Counted from the first letter of the stretch, positions 27,991 through 40,711 are shown. The stretch is 64,000 bases of DNA from Mesorhizobium sp. WSM3626 (GCF_000513935.1 NZ_AZUY01000030.1:204-64203); one strand, 5' to 3'. Notes: generated by a model from the sequence alone, not told the origin. Numbers and translations are program-made.

Positions 27991-29298
27991 ATGAGGGGTA
28001 ATTTCTCGATAATAGCAAAAATGTTCTCGGCGAGCGTGGTTGCCGCCGGTCTGATGGCCGCTCCGGCCAGGGCTGCCGACGACACGATCAAGGTCGGCAT
28101 TCTCCATTCGCTGTCGGGCACGATGGCGATCTCGGAAACGACGCTGAAGGACGCCATGCTGATGCTCATCGACGAGCAGAACGCCAAGGGCGGCCTGCTC
28201 GGCAAGAAGCTCGAAGCTGTCGTGGTCGATCCGGCATCCAACTGGCCCCTCTTCGCCGAAAAGGCGCGCGAGCTCATATCGAAGGACAAGGTCGCGGCGG
28301 TGTTTGGCTGCTGGACCTCGGTATCGCGCAAATCGGTGCTGCCAGTGTTCTCGGAACTGGACAATATCCTGTTCTATCCCGTCCAGTATGAGGGCGAGGA
28401 GAGCGAGCGCAACGTGTTCTACACGGGCGCCGCGCCGAACCAGCAGGCGATTCCAGCTGTCGACTACCTGATGAGCGAGGATGGCGGCTCGGTGAAGCGC
28501 TGGGTGCTCGAAGGAACCGACTACGTCTATCCACGCACCACCAACAAGATCCTCGAAGCCTACCTGAAGTCGAAGGGCGTCGCTGCCGAAGACATCATGG
28601 TCAACTATACGCCGTTCGGCTTCGCCGACTGGCAGACCGAGGTGTCGGCGATCAAGAAGTTCGGCTCGGCCGGCAAGAAGACGGCCGTTGTCTCGACCGT
28701 CAATGGCGACGCCAACGTGCCATTCTACAAGGAACTCGGTAACCAGGGCATCAAGGCCGAGGACATCCCGGTCATGGCCTTCTCGGTCGGCGAGGAAGAG
28801 CTGGCCGGTCTCGACACCGCACCCCTGGTCGGCCATCTCGCCGCCTGGAACTACTTCGAGAGCATCGACACGCCCGAGAACAAGAAGTTCATCGCCGACT
28901 GGCACAAGTTCATCAAGAACGACAAGCGCACCACCAACGACCCGATGGAAGCCCATTATATCGGCTTCAATATGTGGGTGAAGGCGGTCGAGAAGGCCGG
29001 CACCACCGATCCGGACAAGGTGATCGACGCCATGGTCGGCGTTTCGGTGCCCAACCTGACCGGCGGCTATGCGACGATGATGCCGAACCACCACATCACC
29101 AAGCCGGTGCTGATCGGCGAAATCCAGGCCGACGGCCAGTTCGAAACGGTTTCGCGCACACCGGGCCTGGTGATGGGCGACGAGTGGTCGGACTATCTGC
29201 CGGACTCCAAGGACCTGATCTCCGATTGGCGCAAGCCTCTGTCCTGCGGCAACTTCAACGTTGCCACGGGCAAGTGCGGCGGCAAGGGCACAAACTGA
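27991..29298 (+). CDS. urtA: Urea ABC transporter substrate-binding protein
   Basis: 435 residues with a signal peptide ending near APARA. The mature protein shows UrtA/FmdD-type motifs: VGILHSLSGTMAISE, FGCWTSVSRKSVLPVFSELDNILFYPVQYEGEE and EAHYIGFNMWVKAVEKAGT. It binds urea in the periplasm and delivers it to UrtBC. First gene of urtABCDE, behind a sigma-54 promoter. ATG at 27991 follows GGGAG; the frame open further upstream encodes no signal peptide. Confidence 0.93.
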   Translation: MRGNFSIIAKMFSASVVAAGLMAAPARAADDTIKVGILHSLSGTMAISETTLKDAMLMLIDEQNAKGGLLGKKLEAVVVDPASNWPLFAEKARELISKDKVAAVFGCWTSVSRKSVLPVFSELDNILFYPVQYEGEESERNVFYTGAAPNQQAIPAVDYLMSEDGGSVKRWVLEGTDYVYPRTTNKILEAYLKSKGVAAEDIMVNYTPFGFADWQTEVSAIKKFGSAGKKTAVVSTVNGDANVPFYKELGNQGIKAEDIPVMAFSVGEEELAGLDTAPLVGHLAAWNYFESIDTPENKKFIADWHKFIKNDKRTTNDPMEAHYIGFNMWVKAVEKAGTTDPDKVIDAMVGVSVPNLTGGYATMMPNHHITKPVLIGEIQADGQFETVSRTPGLVMGDEWSDYLPDSKDLISDWRKPLSCGNFNVATGKCGGKGTN

Positions 29299-29412
29299 TC
29301 CTCCCAGGTCTACCGGGCTGGGCCTTCAGGTCCATCCCCAAGACCGCGCGTCCGGGCAGTTTCCTCCACAGTCCGGACCTAATTTCACGCCTCCAAGGGT
29401 CCACAGAAGCCG

Positions 29413-31029
29413 ATGACCTTGATCCGCACGATTGGCCTGACGCTGTTGTTCCTGCTGGCGATGCTGTCGTCGTCGGGGGCAGGCGAAGCCGATCTGCGCG
29501 CCACCATCGCCAAGTTCGCTACCGCCAAGGGTTTTTCGGACATCGGAGCAGTGGTGCATGAACTAACCGCCACAGGCGATCCAACGGTCGAAAGGCCGCT
29601 CTCGGCACTCGCCGACGGCAATCTCTATATCCGCAAGGCCGATTCCCTGGTTTTCGTCGGCAAGGAAGCCGGCGAAAGCGTCCAGCTTTTCGACCCGCTC
29701 GGCAGCGAAGCATCAGGCGAGGCTGCCAAGGACGACGTCACCAAGATCAAGGTCAACAACACGCTGCGACGCGTCATCCGCGACGCGCTGGGCACGTTGA
29801 CGCTTGGCGCCAAGGATCCGGCCGCACGACTGGCCGCGGCCGACACGATGTTCAAAACACCCGATGCCTCGAACATAGAGCCACTCGACACGGCGATCGC
29901 CAAAGAGACCGTGGCCGGCGTCAAGGCCCTGCTCGAACAGGCTCGTGCGGCCTCGGTGCTTGTTTCCGATAGGCCTGAGGCCGACAAACTCGCCGCAGTC
30001 GCCTTGATCGGAACGCGTGGTGACCGCGATGCGGTTTCGCTGCTCACCTCGGTCGAATCCAGTGCGTCGGGCGCGGTCAAGGACGCGGCGACGGCGGCGA
30101 TCGCCAGCATCAATTCGACGCTGGCCTTGTGGGATGCCGGCCAGAACATCTGGTACGGGATTTCGCTGGGTTCGGTCCTGCTGCTGGCGGCGATCGGGCT
30201 TGCCATCACCTTCGGTGTCATGGGTGTCATCAACATGGCGCATGGCGAGATGGTGATGCTTGGCGCCTACACGACCTTCGTCGTCCAGCAGGTGATCCGG
30301 ACATCCTTTCCCGGATTGTTCGACTGGTCGCTGGTGATCGCGCTGCCGCTTGCCTTCCTGGTCGCGGCGTTCGTCGGTCTCATCATCGAGCGCGGGGTGA
30401 TCCGCTTCCTCTACGGCCGGCCGCTGGAGACGCTGCTGGCGACCTGGGGCGTCTCGCTTATCCTGCAGCAGGCGGTGCGCTCGATCTTCGGGCCGACCAA
30501 CCAGGAGGTCGGCAATCCGTCCTGGATGTCCGGCTCCTTCGACATCGGGCAACTGGCCATCACCTGGAACCGTCTGTGGATTCTGGTGTTCGCGCTCACG
30601 GTGTTCGGCATGTTGCTCTACGTGATGAAGCGCACGCCCTGGGGCCTGCAGATGCGCGCCGTCACCGCCAACCGGCGCATGGCCGCCTCGATGGGAATCA
30701 GGACGCCCTGGGTCGACGCGCTGACTTTCGCGCTGGGATCGGGCATTGCCGGCATTGCCGGCGTCGCGCTCAGCCAGATCGACAATGTCTCGCCCAATCT
30801 CGGCCGCGGCTACATCATCGACAGCTTCATGGTCGTCGTCTTCGGCGGTGTCGGCAATCTCTGGGGCACGCTGGTCGGCGCCTTTTCGCTCGGCATCGTC
30901 AACAAGGTTCTCGAGCCTTATGCCGGCGCCGTGCTCGGCAAGATTGTCGTGCTGGTGCTGATCATCCTGTTCATCCAGAAGCGCCCGCGCGGCCTGTTCG
31001 CGCTCAAGGGCAGGGCGGTGGAAGCATGA
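29413..31029 (+). CDS. urtB: Urea ABC transporter permease UrtB
   Basis: 538 residues. A signal-like N-terminus and a ~230-residue helical, non-membrane extension precede a LivH-type permease of about eight helices (FGVMGVINMAHGEMVMLGAY and the coupling segment VDALTFALGSGIAGIAGVALSQI). The extension is usual for proteobacterial UrtB. It overlaps urtC by ATGA. Inner membrane; forms the channel with UrtC. Confidence 0.93.
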   Translation: MTLIRTIGLTLLFLLAMLSSSGAGEADLRATIAKFATAKGFSDIGAVVHELTATGDPTVERPLSALADGNLYIRKADSLVFVGKEAGESVQLFDPLGSEASGEAAKDDVTKIKVNNTLRRVIRDALGTLTLGAKDPAARLAAADTMFKTPDASNIEPLDTAIAKETVAGVKALLEQARAASVLVSDRPEADKLAAVALIGTRGDRDAVSLLTSVESSASGAVKDAATAAIASINSTLALWDAGQNIWYGISLGSVLLLAAIGLAITFGVMGVINMAHGEMVMLGAYTTFVVQQVIRTSFPGLFDWSLVIALPLAFLVAAFVGLIIERGVIRFLYGRPLETLLATWGVSLILQQAVRSIFGPTNQEVGNPSWMSGSFDIGQLAITWNRLWILVFALTVFGMLLYVMKRTPWGLQMRAVTANRRMAASMGIRTPWVDALTFALGSGIAGIAGVALSQIDNVSPNLGRGYIIDSFMVVVFGGVGNLWGTLVGAFSLGIVNKVLEPYAGAVLGKIVVLVLIILFIQKRPRGLFALKGRAVEA

Positions 31030-32261
31030 TGTCAGGACGCTTCTTCGCCGCGGGTGCCGACCGCCGTATCGCCATCACCATTTTCGTCCTGCTGGCGGTG
31101 GCCGTCATCGTGCCGCTGCTCAATCTGGCTGTTTCGCCGACCAGCGCCTTCTACGTGCCGTCCTACATCGTAGCGCTGACCGGCAAATATCTCTGCTACG
31201 CGCTGCTGGCGCTCTCGCTCGACCTGGTCTGGGGTTATTGCGGCATCCTTTCGCTCGGCCACGGCGCCTTCTTCGCGCTCGGCGGCTATGCGATGGGGAT
31301 GTATCTGATGCGTCAGATCGGCTCGCGCGGCGTCTACGGCAATCCGATCCTGCCCGATTTCATGGTGTTCCTGAACTACAAGGAGCTGCCCTGGTTCTGG
31401 ACCGGCTTCGACCATTTCTGGTTCGCCGGCCTCATGGTCCTGGCAGTGCCCGGTCTGCTTGCCTTCATCTTCGGCTGGTTCGCCTTCCGAAGCCGTGTCA
31501 CCGGCGTCTACCTCTCGATCATCACGCAGGCGATGACCTATGCGCTCCTGCTCGCCTTCTTCCGCAATGATATGGGTTTCGGCGGCAACAACGGCCTGAC
31601 CGATTTCAAGGATATTCTCGGCTTCAACGTGCAAGCCGATGCGACCCGTTCGGCACTGTTCGCGGCCAGCGCCATCATGCTCGCACTCGCCGTCGTCATC
31701 ACCTGGGCGATCGTCGGCTCCAAATACGGCAAGCTCCTGATGGCCGTGCGCGACGCTGAAAGCCGCACGCGCTTCCTCGGCTGGCGGGCGGAGAACATAA
31801 AACTGTTTGCCTTCACCGTCTCGGCCGTCATGGCCGGCATTGCCGGCGCGCTCTATGTGCCGCAGGTAGGCATCATCAATCCCGGCGAGTTCGAGCCGTC
31901 CAATTCGATCGAGGTCGTAATCTGGGCGGCCGTCGGCGGGCGCGGCACAATTGTCGGGCCGATCATCGGCGCGCTGCTGGTCAATGCCGGGAAATCCTGG
32001 TTCACCGGCGTGCTGCCGGAATTCTGGCTGTTCGCGCTCGGCGGCCTGTTCGTCGCCGTCACCTTGCTCTTGCCCAAGGGCATCATCGGCATGTGGGACA
32101 GTTGGCGCGGCAATGCCAGGGCGTTGCGCGCGGCTTCCCTCGCCGAAGAAGCCGGCACCGAGGTCGGGATCGCGTCCGCGACGTCGAAGCCCGCTCGCTC
32201 GCCGGCGCGAAATCCGGGCGAATGGTCCTGGTCCGACCCCGAACCGCAGGCGGCGGAGTAA
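31026..32261 (+). CDS. urtC: Urea ABC transporter permease UrtC
   Basis: 411 residues, LivM-type permease with about ten hydrophobic helices. Markers are LSLDLVWGYCGILSLGHGAFFALGGYAMGMYLMRQIG, AVRDAESRTRFLGW (the EAA-like coupling loop) and VIWAAVGGRGTIVGPIIGALLVN. A hydrophilic Ser/Ala/Pro-rich C-terminal tail ends in PEPQAAE. The start ATG at 31026 overlaps the urtB stop. Confidence 0.93.
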   Translation: MMSGRFFAAGADRRIAITIFVLLAVAVIVPLLNLAVSPTSAFYVPSYIVALTGKYLCYALLALSLDLVWGYCGILSLGHGAFFALGGYAMGMYLMRQIGSRGVYGNPILPDFMVFLNYKELPWFWTGFDHFWFAGLMVLAVPGLLAFIFGWFAFRSRVTGVYLSIITQAMTYALLLAFFRNDMGFGGNNGLTDFKDILGFNVQADATRSALFAASAIMLALAVVITWAIVGSKYGKLLMAVRDAESRTRFLGWRAENIKLFAFTVSAVMAGIAGALYVPQVGIINPGEFEPSNSIEVVIWAAVGGRGTIVGPIIGALLVNAGKSWFTGVLPEFWLFALGGLFVAVTLLLPKGIIGMWDSWRGNARALRAASLAEEAGTEVGIASATSKPARSPARNPGEWSWSDPEPQAAE

Positions 32262-32267
32262 GCGACC

Positions 32268-33014
32268 ATGAGCAAATCCAACACCATCCTCTATCTCGAC
32301 GGCGTCTCGGTCTCCTTCGACGGCTTTCGCGCCATCAACAATCTGTCGCTGGTGCTCGACAAGGGCGAGATGCGCGCCATCATCGGCCCCAACGGCGCCG
32401 GAAAGACGACGATGATGGACATCGTCACCGGCAAGACGAGGCCGGATGAAGGCGAAGTGTTCTTCGACGGCCAGGTGGACCTCACCAGGCATGACGAAGC
32501 CGAGATCGCCATGATGGGCATCGGCCGCAAATTCCAGAAGCCGACCGTCTTCGAAAGCCACACGATCGAAGAAAACCTGATGCTGGCGCTGAAGGGGCCG
32601 CGTTCGATCTTCCCGGCGCTGTTCCACCGCCAATCGGCCGCCGAGGCGCGGCAGATCGATGACATCCTTGGCATCATTCGGTTAGGCGACAAGCGCCGCG
32701 AGCTCGCCGCCAATCTCAGCCACGGCCAGAAGCAGTGGCTCGAGATCGGCATGCTGCTGGCGCAAGACCCGAAACTGCTTCTGGTCGACGAGCCGGTCGC
32801 CGGCATGACCGATGCCGAAACCGAGGAAACCGCACGGCTGCTCAGGGATATCGCCCGCGACCACTCGGTCATTGTCGTCGAGCACGACATGCATTTCGTG
32901 CGCGAACTCGGCGTGAAGGTCACCTGCCTGCATGAAGGCTCGGTGCTCTCCGAAGGGACGCTCGATTTCGTCTCGGCCGACGAGCGCGTCGTCGAAGTCT
33001 ATCTGGGGAGATGA
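32268..33014 (+). CDS. urtD: Urea ABC transporter ATPase UrtD
   Basis: 248-residue LivG-type ATPase: Walker A GPNGAGKTT, the atypical signature LSHGQKQWLEI, Walker B LLLVDEP, H-loop VVEHDMHF. It lies 6 bases after urtC and works with UrtE as the motor for urea import. Its stop codon is overlapped by the ATG of a 23-codon frame leading to urtE. Confidence 0.95.
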   Translation: MSKSNTILYLDGVSVSFDGFRAINNLSLVLDKGEMRAIIGPNGAGKTTMMDIVTGKTRPDEGEVFFDGQVDLTRHDEAEIAMMGIGRKFQKPTVFESHTIEENLMLALKGPRSIFPALFHRQSAAEARQIDDILGIIRLGDKRRELAANLSHGQKQWLEIGMLLAQDPKLLLVDEPVAGMTDAETEETARLLRDIARDHSVIVVEHDMHFVRELGVKVTCLHEGSVLSEGTLDFVSADERVVEVYLGR

Positions 33015-33082
33015 ACATGGTCTGGCGGGTGCAATTCCATCACTTCGACATGTCGTTTCTTCGCTTCTGGAGAAGGCGCTGA
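33011..33082 (+). CDS. Possible 23-residue microprotein or coupling ORF between urtD and urtE
   Basis: The ATG overlaps the urtD stop as ATGA. The frame ends with a TGA separated by one base from the urtE ATG at 33084. The product would be MNMVWRVQFHHFDMSF plus LRFWRRR: hydrophobic/aromatic and ending in Arg. It may simply keep ribosomes running from urtD into urtE, as the spacing is exact. A GGAG lies inside it for urtE. Not a recognised family. Confidence 0.4.
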   Translation: MNMVWRVQFHHFDMSFLRFWRRR

Positions 33083-33083
33083 C

Positions 33084-33779
33084 ATGCTCGAGGTTTCCAA
33101 TGCCACGCTCCATTACGGCGCCGCCCAGGCGCTGCGCGGCGTGTCGATGAAGGCGGGTGCGGGTAAGATCACCTGCGTGCTCGGCCGCAACGGCGTCGGC
33201 AAGACAAGTTTGATGAGATCGATCGTCGGCCATCACCGGCTGACGAGCGGAAGTGTTGCCTTCGAGGGGAAGGCGCTCGACCGGAGCGCGGCGTATGACC
33301 GCGCCCGGTCGGGCATCGCATTCGTGCCGCAGGGCAGGGAGATCTTTCCGCTGCTCAGCGTGCGGGAAAATCTCGAATCCGGTTTCGCGCCCTTGAGGCG
33401 CGCCGACCGCAACGTGCCGGCGCACGTCTTCGAACTGTTTCCGGTGCTGAAGCAGATGCTTGGTCGTCGTGGTGGCGATCTTTCCGGCGGTCAACAGCAG
33501 CAGTTGGCCATCGGCAGGGCGCTGGTGATGCGGCCGAAGCTGCTAGTCCTCGACGAGCCGACCGAAGGCATCCAGCCCTCTGTCATCAAGGATATCGGCC
33601 GCGCCATACGCTACCTGCGCGACCAGGCAGGCATCGCGGTGCTTCTGGTCGAACAGTATCTGGACTTCTGCCGAGAACTCGCCGACGAGGTCAACATCAT
33701 GGACCGCGGCCAGATCGTCCATGCCGGCCCAGCGGAAGATTTGGACCGGGCTGATGTTCGCAAATTCCTTACGGTCTAG
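33084..33779 (+). CDS. urtE: Urea ABC transporter ATPase UrtE
   Basis: 231-residue LivF-type ATPase: Walker A GRNGVGKTS, signature LSGGQQQQLAIGRAL, Walker B LLVLDEP, then EGIQPSVIKDIGRAI typical of UrtE. Last gene of the operon. The 261-bp gap that follows contains no recognisable gene or clear terminator. Confidence 0.95.
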   Translation: MLEVSNATLHYGAAQALRGVSMKAGAGKITCVLGRNGVGKTSLMRSIVGHHRLTSGSVAFEGKALDRSAAYDRARSGIAFVPQGREIFPLLSVRENLESGFAPLRRADRNVPAHVFELFPVLKQMLGRRGGDLSGGQQQQLAIGRALVMRPKLLVLDEPTEGIQPSVIKDIGRAIRYLRDQAGIAVLLVEQYLDFCRELADEVNIMDRGQIVHAGPAEDLDRADVRKFLTV

Positions 33780-34040
33780 AATCGGCGCTGAACTTCATTT
33801 GAGATTTGAAGTCCTTGGCAAGTCCAATATTTCTTCCGTCCATCATCTGCGTCTCTGGCACACGCAATATCGCATGCTAATCTTTTCCAGGCTTTGTGAG
33901 TCGGCCGCTTCCGTATCAGTCTGGTTATCGCAGATCGAGGCGCGGCGAAGGTTCTGCAAGTTCCACACAAGCAAGGCTTCCTAGCTTCCCGATCTGATTG
34001 TCGTTCAAACGCGTTTGGGCACACAGGCTAAGGGGCAGCC

Positions 34041-34217
34041 ATGGAACGTTACGTCGAGGACTACCAGAAGCGGCGGCTTACCGAACGCGTCGACATCATC
34101 GCCGCCATCAACATCCTGAGGTCACAAGGCTGCGATTACGACGATCTGATCGAGGAGATCACCAAGGTCTTCTATGTCGACCTCGATGCCTTCAACGAAA
34201 TCGTCATGGCGGCCTAA
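34041..34217 (+). CDS. Small conserved-looking hypothetical protein (58 aa)
   Basis: A 58-residue charged helical protein beginning MERYVEDYQKRRLTERVD and containing AAINILRSQGCDYDDLIEEITKVF. AAGGGG lies 6 bases before ATG. The amphipathic pattern and codon use look coding, and it resembles short hypothetical proteins often seen in rhizobia, but I cannot name a family. It lies alone, convergent with the GGDEF gene. Confidence 0.6.
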   Translation: MERYVEDYQKRRLTERVDIIAAINILRSQGCDYDDLIEEITKVFYVDLDAFNEIVMAA

Positions 34218-34266
34218 GGGCAGCCTTCGCTATCCAACAATCACAGCCTCGCCATGATACGCGTGA

Positions 34267-35416
34267 TCAGCTCACGCGTCGGAAGGGAGAGGCGGTCACG
34301 CGGTTGCGGCCTCCGCGCTTGGCATCGTAGAGCGCCTTGTCGGCGGCGTTGAGCACCTTGTCGAAGCTGAGCCCTTCCTTGCTGCCAAAGGCAAACCCGG
34401 CGCTGACCGTGCAGGTGAGCGAACCGCTTTCGGTTTCTATCAGCCGCGTCGCGAACGGCCCGGATTCGCTCTGCCGATTGCTCGACCGTTTCCGGCAGAG
34501 TGCGTTTCAGCACCAGTGCGAATTCTTCGCCGCCCATGCGCGCGGCGACGTCGGTCCGGCGAAGATTGCCGGCGAGTTCCCTGGCGAACACCCTCAGCAC
34601 CTCATCGCCTGCCGCGTGACCGAATTCGTCGTTGATGGCCTTGAAGTTGTCGAGGTCGAAGACGACCACCGCGGTAAAGGCACCGACCGGGACGTCGCCG
34701 TGCATGTCGAACAGAGCGCGCCGGTTGAGCAGGCCGGTCAAGGGATCCGTCAGGGCGTTGCGGTGGTGGTACCTCGCCAGGCGCCCCTGGTTAAGGGCAA
34801 GCGAAAGCGCGCCGATACCTGTCATGCTGGCGATAACCACGATGAGGCTGAGTTCCTCGGCCCAGTTGCTTGGTGGTGCGTGTCCCAGAACCAGTTTGCC
34901 ATCCCAGGCAAGAACCATGGCGCAGAGCGCGAAGGATGTGGCCGTGGCCGAATAGAGCGCGGTGATGCCGATCGTCAGGGCGGGTGCCTCATCGCGGCCT
35001 CGCCAATATTCGAATGCCGTGGCGAACAGCAGCAAGGCGGCGAACATGTTCTCGAACATGAAGCCGAGGCCATCATAGCCCAAAGCCATGGGAGGCAACG
35101 CAATCGCCAACGAAACGCAACCCCACAGCGCCCGCGGCAACGGCGAGCCGCCGGTTCGGAACTGATAGGCGGCACCCAGCATTGCCGAAAAGCCGATCAG
35201 CAGGAACGCTGAAGTGGCGATGCCGAGCAGACGCTCGGGCATGTCGATATAGGCGTCATAGATGAAAATATCGCCGACCACGAACACCAGGCTGATCGCC
35301 CATGTCAGCAGGAATTTTTCCGAGCGGGCGGTCAGCCACATGCCGAACAATGTCAGGCTGAGGCAAGCGGCGGAGAACCCGACGGCCAGCAGAAGCGAAG
35401 TGTAGTCGAGCGACAT
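34267..35416 (-). pseudogene. Membrane diguanylate cyclase (GGDEF), frameshifted in the catalytic domain
   Basis: The N-terminus has seven to eight hydrophobic helices (MSLDYTSLLLAVGFSAACLSLTLFG), followed by a GGDEF domain with DPLTGLLNRRALFD and the active-site MGGEEF. About 20 residues after MGGEEF the frame breaks near 34451-34462. The next frame continues perfectly (LIETESGSLTCTVSAGFAFGS, then NAADKALYDAKRGGRNRV) to a stop at 34267. The span is 1150 bases, one more than a multiple of three, so a single extra base explains it. In the unshifted frame the tail is Arg/Gln-rich nonsense ending at 34241. Real decay or assembly error. ATG at 35416 follows GAGGGG. Confidence 0.8.
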
Positions 35417-35533
35417 GCCCCTCTTTCCCTGCCGGCGGCGGTTCCAGCTCTGCGGCCTGGCGTCGGCGCATTCATGCGGCAAGGAAGTGTCAATAAGGTT
35501 ACGACGGGCCGAGAATGCCAGGATTTCTCCGTG

Positions 35534-35767
35534 TCAGAGGATTGCCACCGACAACAGCATGAGGATGCCGACCCCCATCATCAGCAAGCCCGGCCAATCT
35601 TGCGAGAGGCCTAGGAAACGAAGGCCACGCCGGGGTGGCTCAAGCGTCGGACCTGTCGAGCCCGCAGGCGCCGAGCCGCCGCTCAACTGGCCGCGCCTGA
35701 TGGCTGCGCCCGCCATATACACAAGGCCGGCTACGGTCAGCAACGCTCCGATGAGGATGATAGCCAT
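35534..35767 (-). CDS. Small two-helix membrane protein
   Basis: 77 residues with a hydrophobic helix at each end (MAIILIGALLTVAGLVYMAG and GLLMMGVGILMLLSVAIL) and a Gly/Pro-rich loop between. Both ends probably sit in the inner membrane. No family recognised. Located between the GGDEF remnant and the DUF72 gene, same strand. Confidence 0.6.
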   Translation of the reverse strand: MAIILIGALLTVAGLVYMAGAAIRRGQLSGGSAPAGSTGPTLEPPRRGLRFLGLSQDWPGLLMMGVGILMLLSVAIL

Positions 35768-35923
35768 CTCTCCTCGCTTTCGCCCAACGCCCCGGACGCC
35801 ATGGAAGCAGGCTCTCGGCTAGATAGGCAAAACGGTCAAGATGCCCCGCGGGTTCCGAACACGCAGCAACACCCGACCTCGAAGCCTCGACAAAAGACAT
35901 GGCCGCGGTGCAAGCTTGCTATT

Positions 35924-36730
35924 TTAGTCGGCCACACGCCTCATCAGCGCCATCGCCCCGAACGGCGCACGCACCTTGCCCTCGGTGATAAAGTAGACGA
36001 ACACGTCGCGCGGCTGAACCGGGGCGTCGGTGGTGGGGTCGGCGCGCCGCAGATCGGCCGGCTGCTTGCCTTCCGCCCAAATCTTTGCCCGCGCTGCCCA
36101 TTCGTCGAGGCCCTTTGGCGTGTAGCAATCGGGATTGTCGTCGCTGCCGGTCTGCAGCCGCGCATAGACGAAATCGCCGGTGATATCGGCGATGTCAGGA
36201 TATTTGGCATGGTCGGCATAGACGATCGCTGCCTTGTATTTGCGCGCGAGCGCGGCGAATTCCGGCACGATGAAGCTGTCGTTGCGGACTTCGAGCGCGT
36301 GGCGCAGCGCGACGCCGTCCTGCTTTTCCGGCAGCAGCTTCAGAAACGCTTCGAAATCGTCCGGATCGAACTTCTTGGTCGGCGCGAACTGCCACAGGAT
36401 CGGCCCGAGCTTGTCGCCGAGTGCTGCAACACCGGAACCCAGGAAACGCATCATCGATTCACCGGCTTCGCCGAGAACGCGCCTATTGGTGACGAAGCGG
36501 TTGCCTTTAAGCGAATAGACGAAACCGTCCGGCGCCTCGTTGGCCCATTTGACGAAGGTCGGCTCCTTGAAGCTCGAATAATAGGTGCCGTTGACCTCGA
36601 TGCTCGGCACCTGCCGGGTGGCATATTGCAGTTGCTTCGCCTTCGACAGTTTTTCGGGATAGAAGGACGTGTCCCAGGGCTCGAAGGTCCAGCCGCCCAT
36701 GCCGGCGCGGATTGTTCCCGATGTGCTCAT
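35924..36730 (-). CDS. DUF72 family protein
   Basis: 268 residues, predicted TIM-barrel. DUF72 motifs: GMGGWTFEPWDTSFYPEKLSKAKQLQYA, VEVNGTYYSSF-type strand, ILWQFAPTKKFDPDDFEAFL and ALEVRNDSFIVPEF. Function unknown; the family resembles AP-endonuclease-like barrels. It follows the uvrA-DUF302-GNAT run on the same strand after 28 bases and may belong to that transcript. Confidence 0.88.
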   Translation of the reverse strand: MSTSGTIRAGMGGWTFEPWDTSFYPEKLSKAKQLQYATRQVPSIEVNGTYYSSFKEPTFVKWANEAPDGFVYSLKGNRFVTNRRVLGEAGESMMRFLGSGVAALGDKLGPILWQFAPTKKFDPDDFEAFLKLLPEKQDGVALRHALEVRNDSFIVPEFAALARKYKAAIVYADHAKYPDIADITGDFVYARLQTGSDDNPDCYTPKGLDEWAARAKIWAEGKQPADLRRADPTTDAPVQPRDVFVYFITEGKVRAPFGAMALMRRVAD

Positions 36731-36758
36731 TGTCGTCCTCCCCGATTTCTAAAAGCGA

Positions 36759-37223
36759 TCAGACCGTGGTGGGCCTGTCGATAGGTTTGGCCATGTCGAC
36801 CAGTATCCACCCTGGCCGATAGGGATTGGGCCGGCGACCCGTTTCACGGTAGCCATAGGCGGCGTAGAGCGCGATGTTCAGTTCCATCTTGGCGTTGGTG
36901 TAGAGCCGCACCTCCGGCAAACCCCACAGACGCGCCTGTTCATCCGCGTGATTGAGCAGTGCTATGCCGAGTTTTTGGCCCTGAAAAGCAGGGGAGACGG
37001 CGACGCTGAAGATCATGGCGTGGTCTTCGTGTCGTTCAAGGACAATAAGCCCGGCGGGATCATTGCCGCTCTCAAGTAGCCAGACCTCGCCGCGCTCGAT
37101 ACGCGGCGCATAATCCTCGGTAACGGGGATCGGTGGCGCGTCGAGTATGGCGTTGTGGGGAGCATAGGCCGCTTGCGTCAGCGCCACGATCGCGGCGAGA
37201 TCTTCTGGGCCAGCGAGCCTCAT
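36759..37223 (-). CDS. GNAT-family N-acetyltransferase
   Basis: 154 residues with the GNAT core: SVAVSPAFQGQKLGIALLNHADEQA (acetyl-CoA loop Q/RxxGxG/A, here QGQKLG) and the C-terminal VRLYTNAKMELNIALYAAYGY. Substrate unknown. It overlaps the DUF302 gene by 4 bases. Confidence 0.85.
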   Translation of the reverse strand: MRLAGPEDLAAIVALTQAAYAPHNAILDAPPIPVTEDYAPRIERGEVWLLESGNDPAGLIVLERHEDHAMIFSVAVSPAFQGQKLGIALLNHADEQARLWGLPEVRLYTNAKMELNIALYAAYGYRETGRRPNPYRPGWILVDMAKPIDRPTTV

Positions 37224-37623
37224 GATTGATCCATTCCGGCAGCGGCCGCTATCACCTTTTCCACGGCAATTGCGGCGACGGCATTACGGCTGGCGTCACG
37301 GAGATCGTGGCGTTCGGCGATCCAATGGGCGTCATTGTAGGAAAGCCAGACCTTGCCATGCTCGTCCTCCCAGGCCAGCGCCTTCACCGGCAGGTCGATG
37401 CCGGCAAGCTGTTGGTCCTGCATCAGCGGTGTGCCGCCCTTCGGGTTGCCGAAAATCAGAAGCTCCGTCGGCCGCAGCGCGGTGCCGACATCGCGCGCGC
37501 CGGCCCGGTGATCGATGCGCGCGAATACAAGCAGTCCCGCGCGCTTGACCACCTCAGCCAGGCGGTCGATGGTTTCGGTCACGCCAAAGCGGCTCTGGAC
37601 CGTGATGAGACCATCCTCTGTCA

Positions 37624-37627
<4 letters not shown>
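37220..37627 (-). CDS. DUF302 family protein
   Basis: 135 residues. Family features: [38 protein letters not shown], the strand [19 protein letters not shown] and the closing [19 protein letters not shown]. It overlaps uvrA by 4 bases at its start and the GNAT gene by 4 bases at its end. Function unknown; the coupling suggests coexpression with the repair protein. Confidence 0.88.
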
Positions 37628-40545
<2,918 letters not shown>

Positions 40546-40696
40546 CGCCGGTCGCCGCCTCAGATCTGGAATTCGTGGGATTGGCGGGTTTTCCCAGCCA
40601 TCCCCTATGTAGGTCTTTTTGCCGCCACGTCGAGAGACGCCACAACTCCCGACAGAAGTCGTTTAACCGTCTTTCGCGCGAAGGGGCAAGCGGAAA

Positions 40697-40711
40697 GAAC
40701 AAAGGCCGAAC
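40697..40711 (-). promoter_or_regulatory. SOS (LexA) box upstream of uvrA
   Basis: GAAC-AAAGGCC-GAAC (GTTC-N7-GTTC on the other strand) is a perfect match to the alphaproteobacterial LexA site, 152 bp before the uvrA start. Confidence 0.8.

Noticed and set aside
30129..31025. Long plus-strand frame running into urtC
   Set aside because: Before 31026 it overlaps urtB in another frame and is His/Arg-rich; urtC starts at the ATGA overlap.
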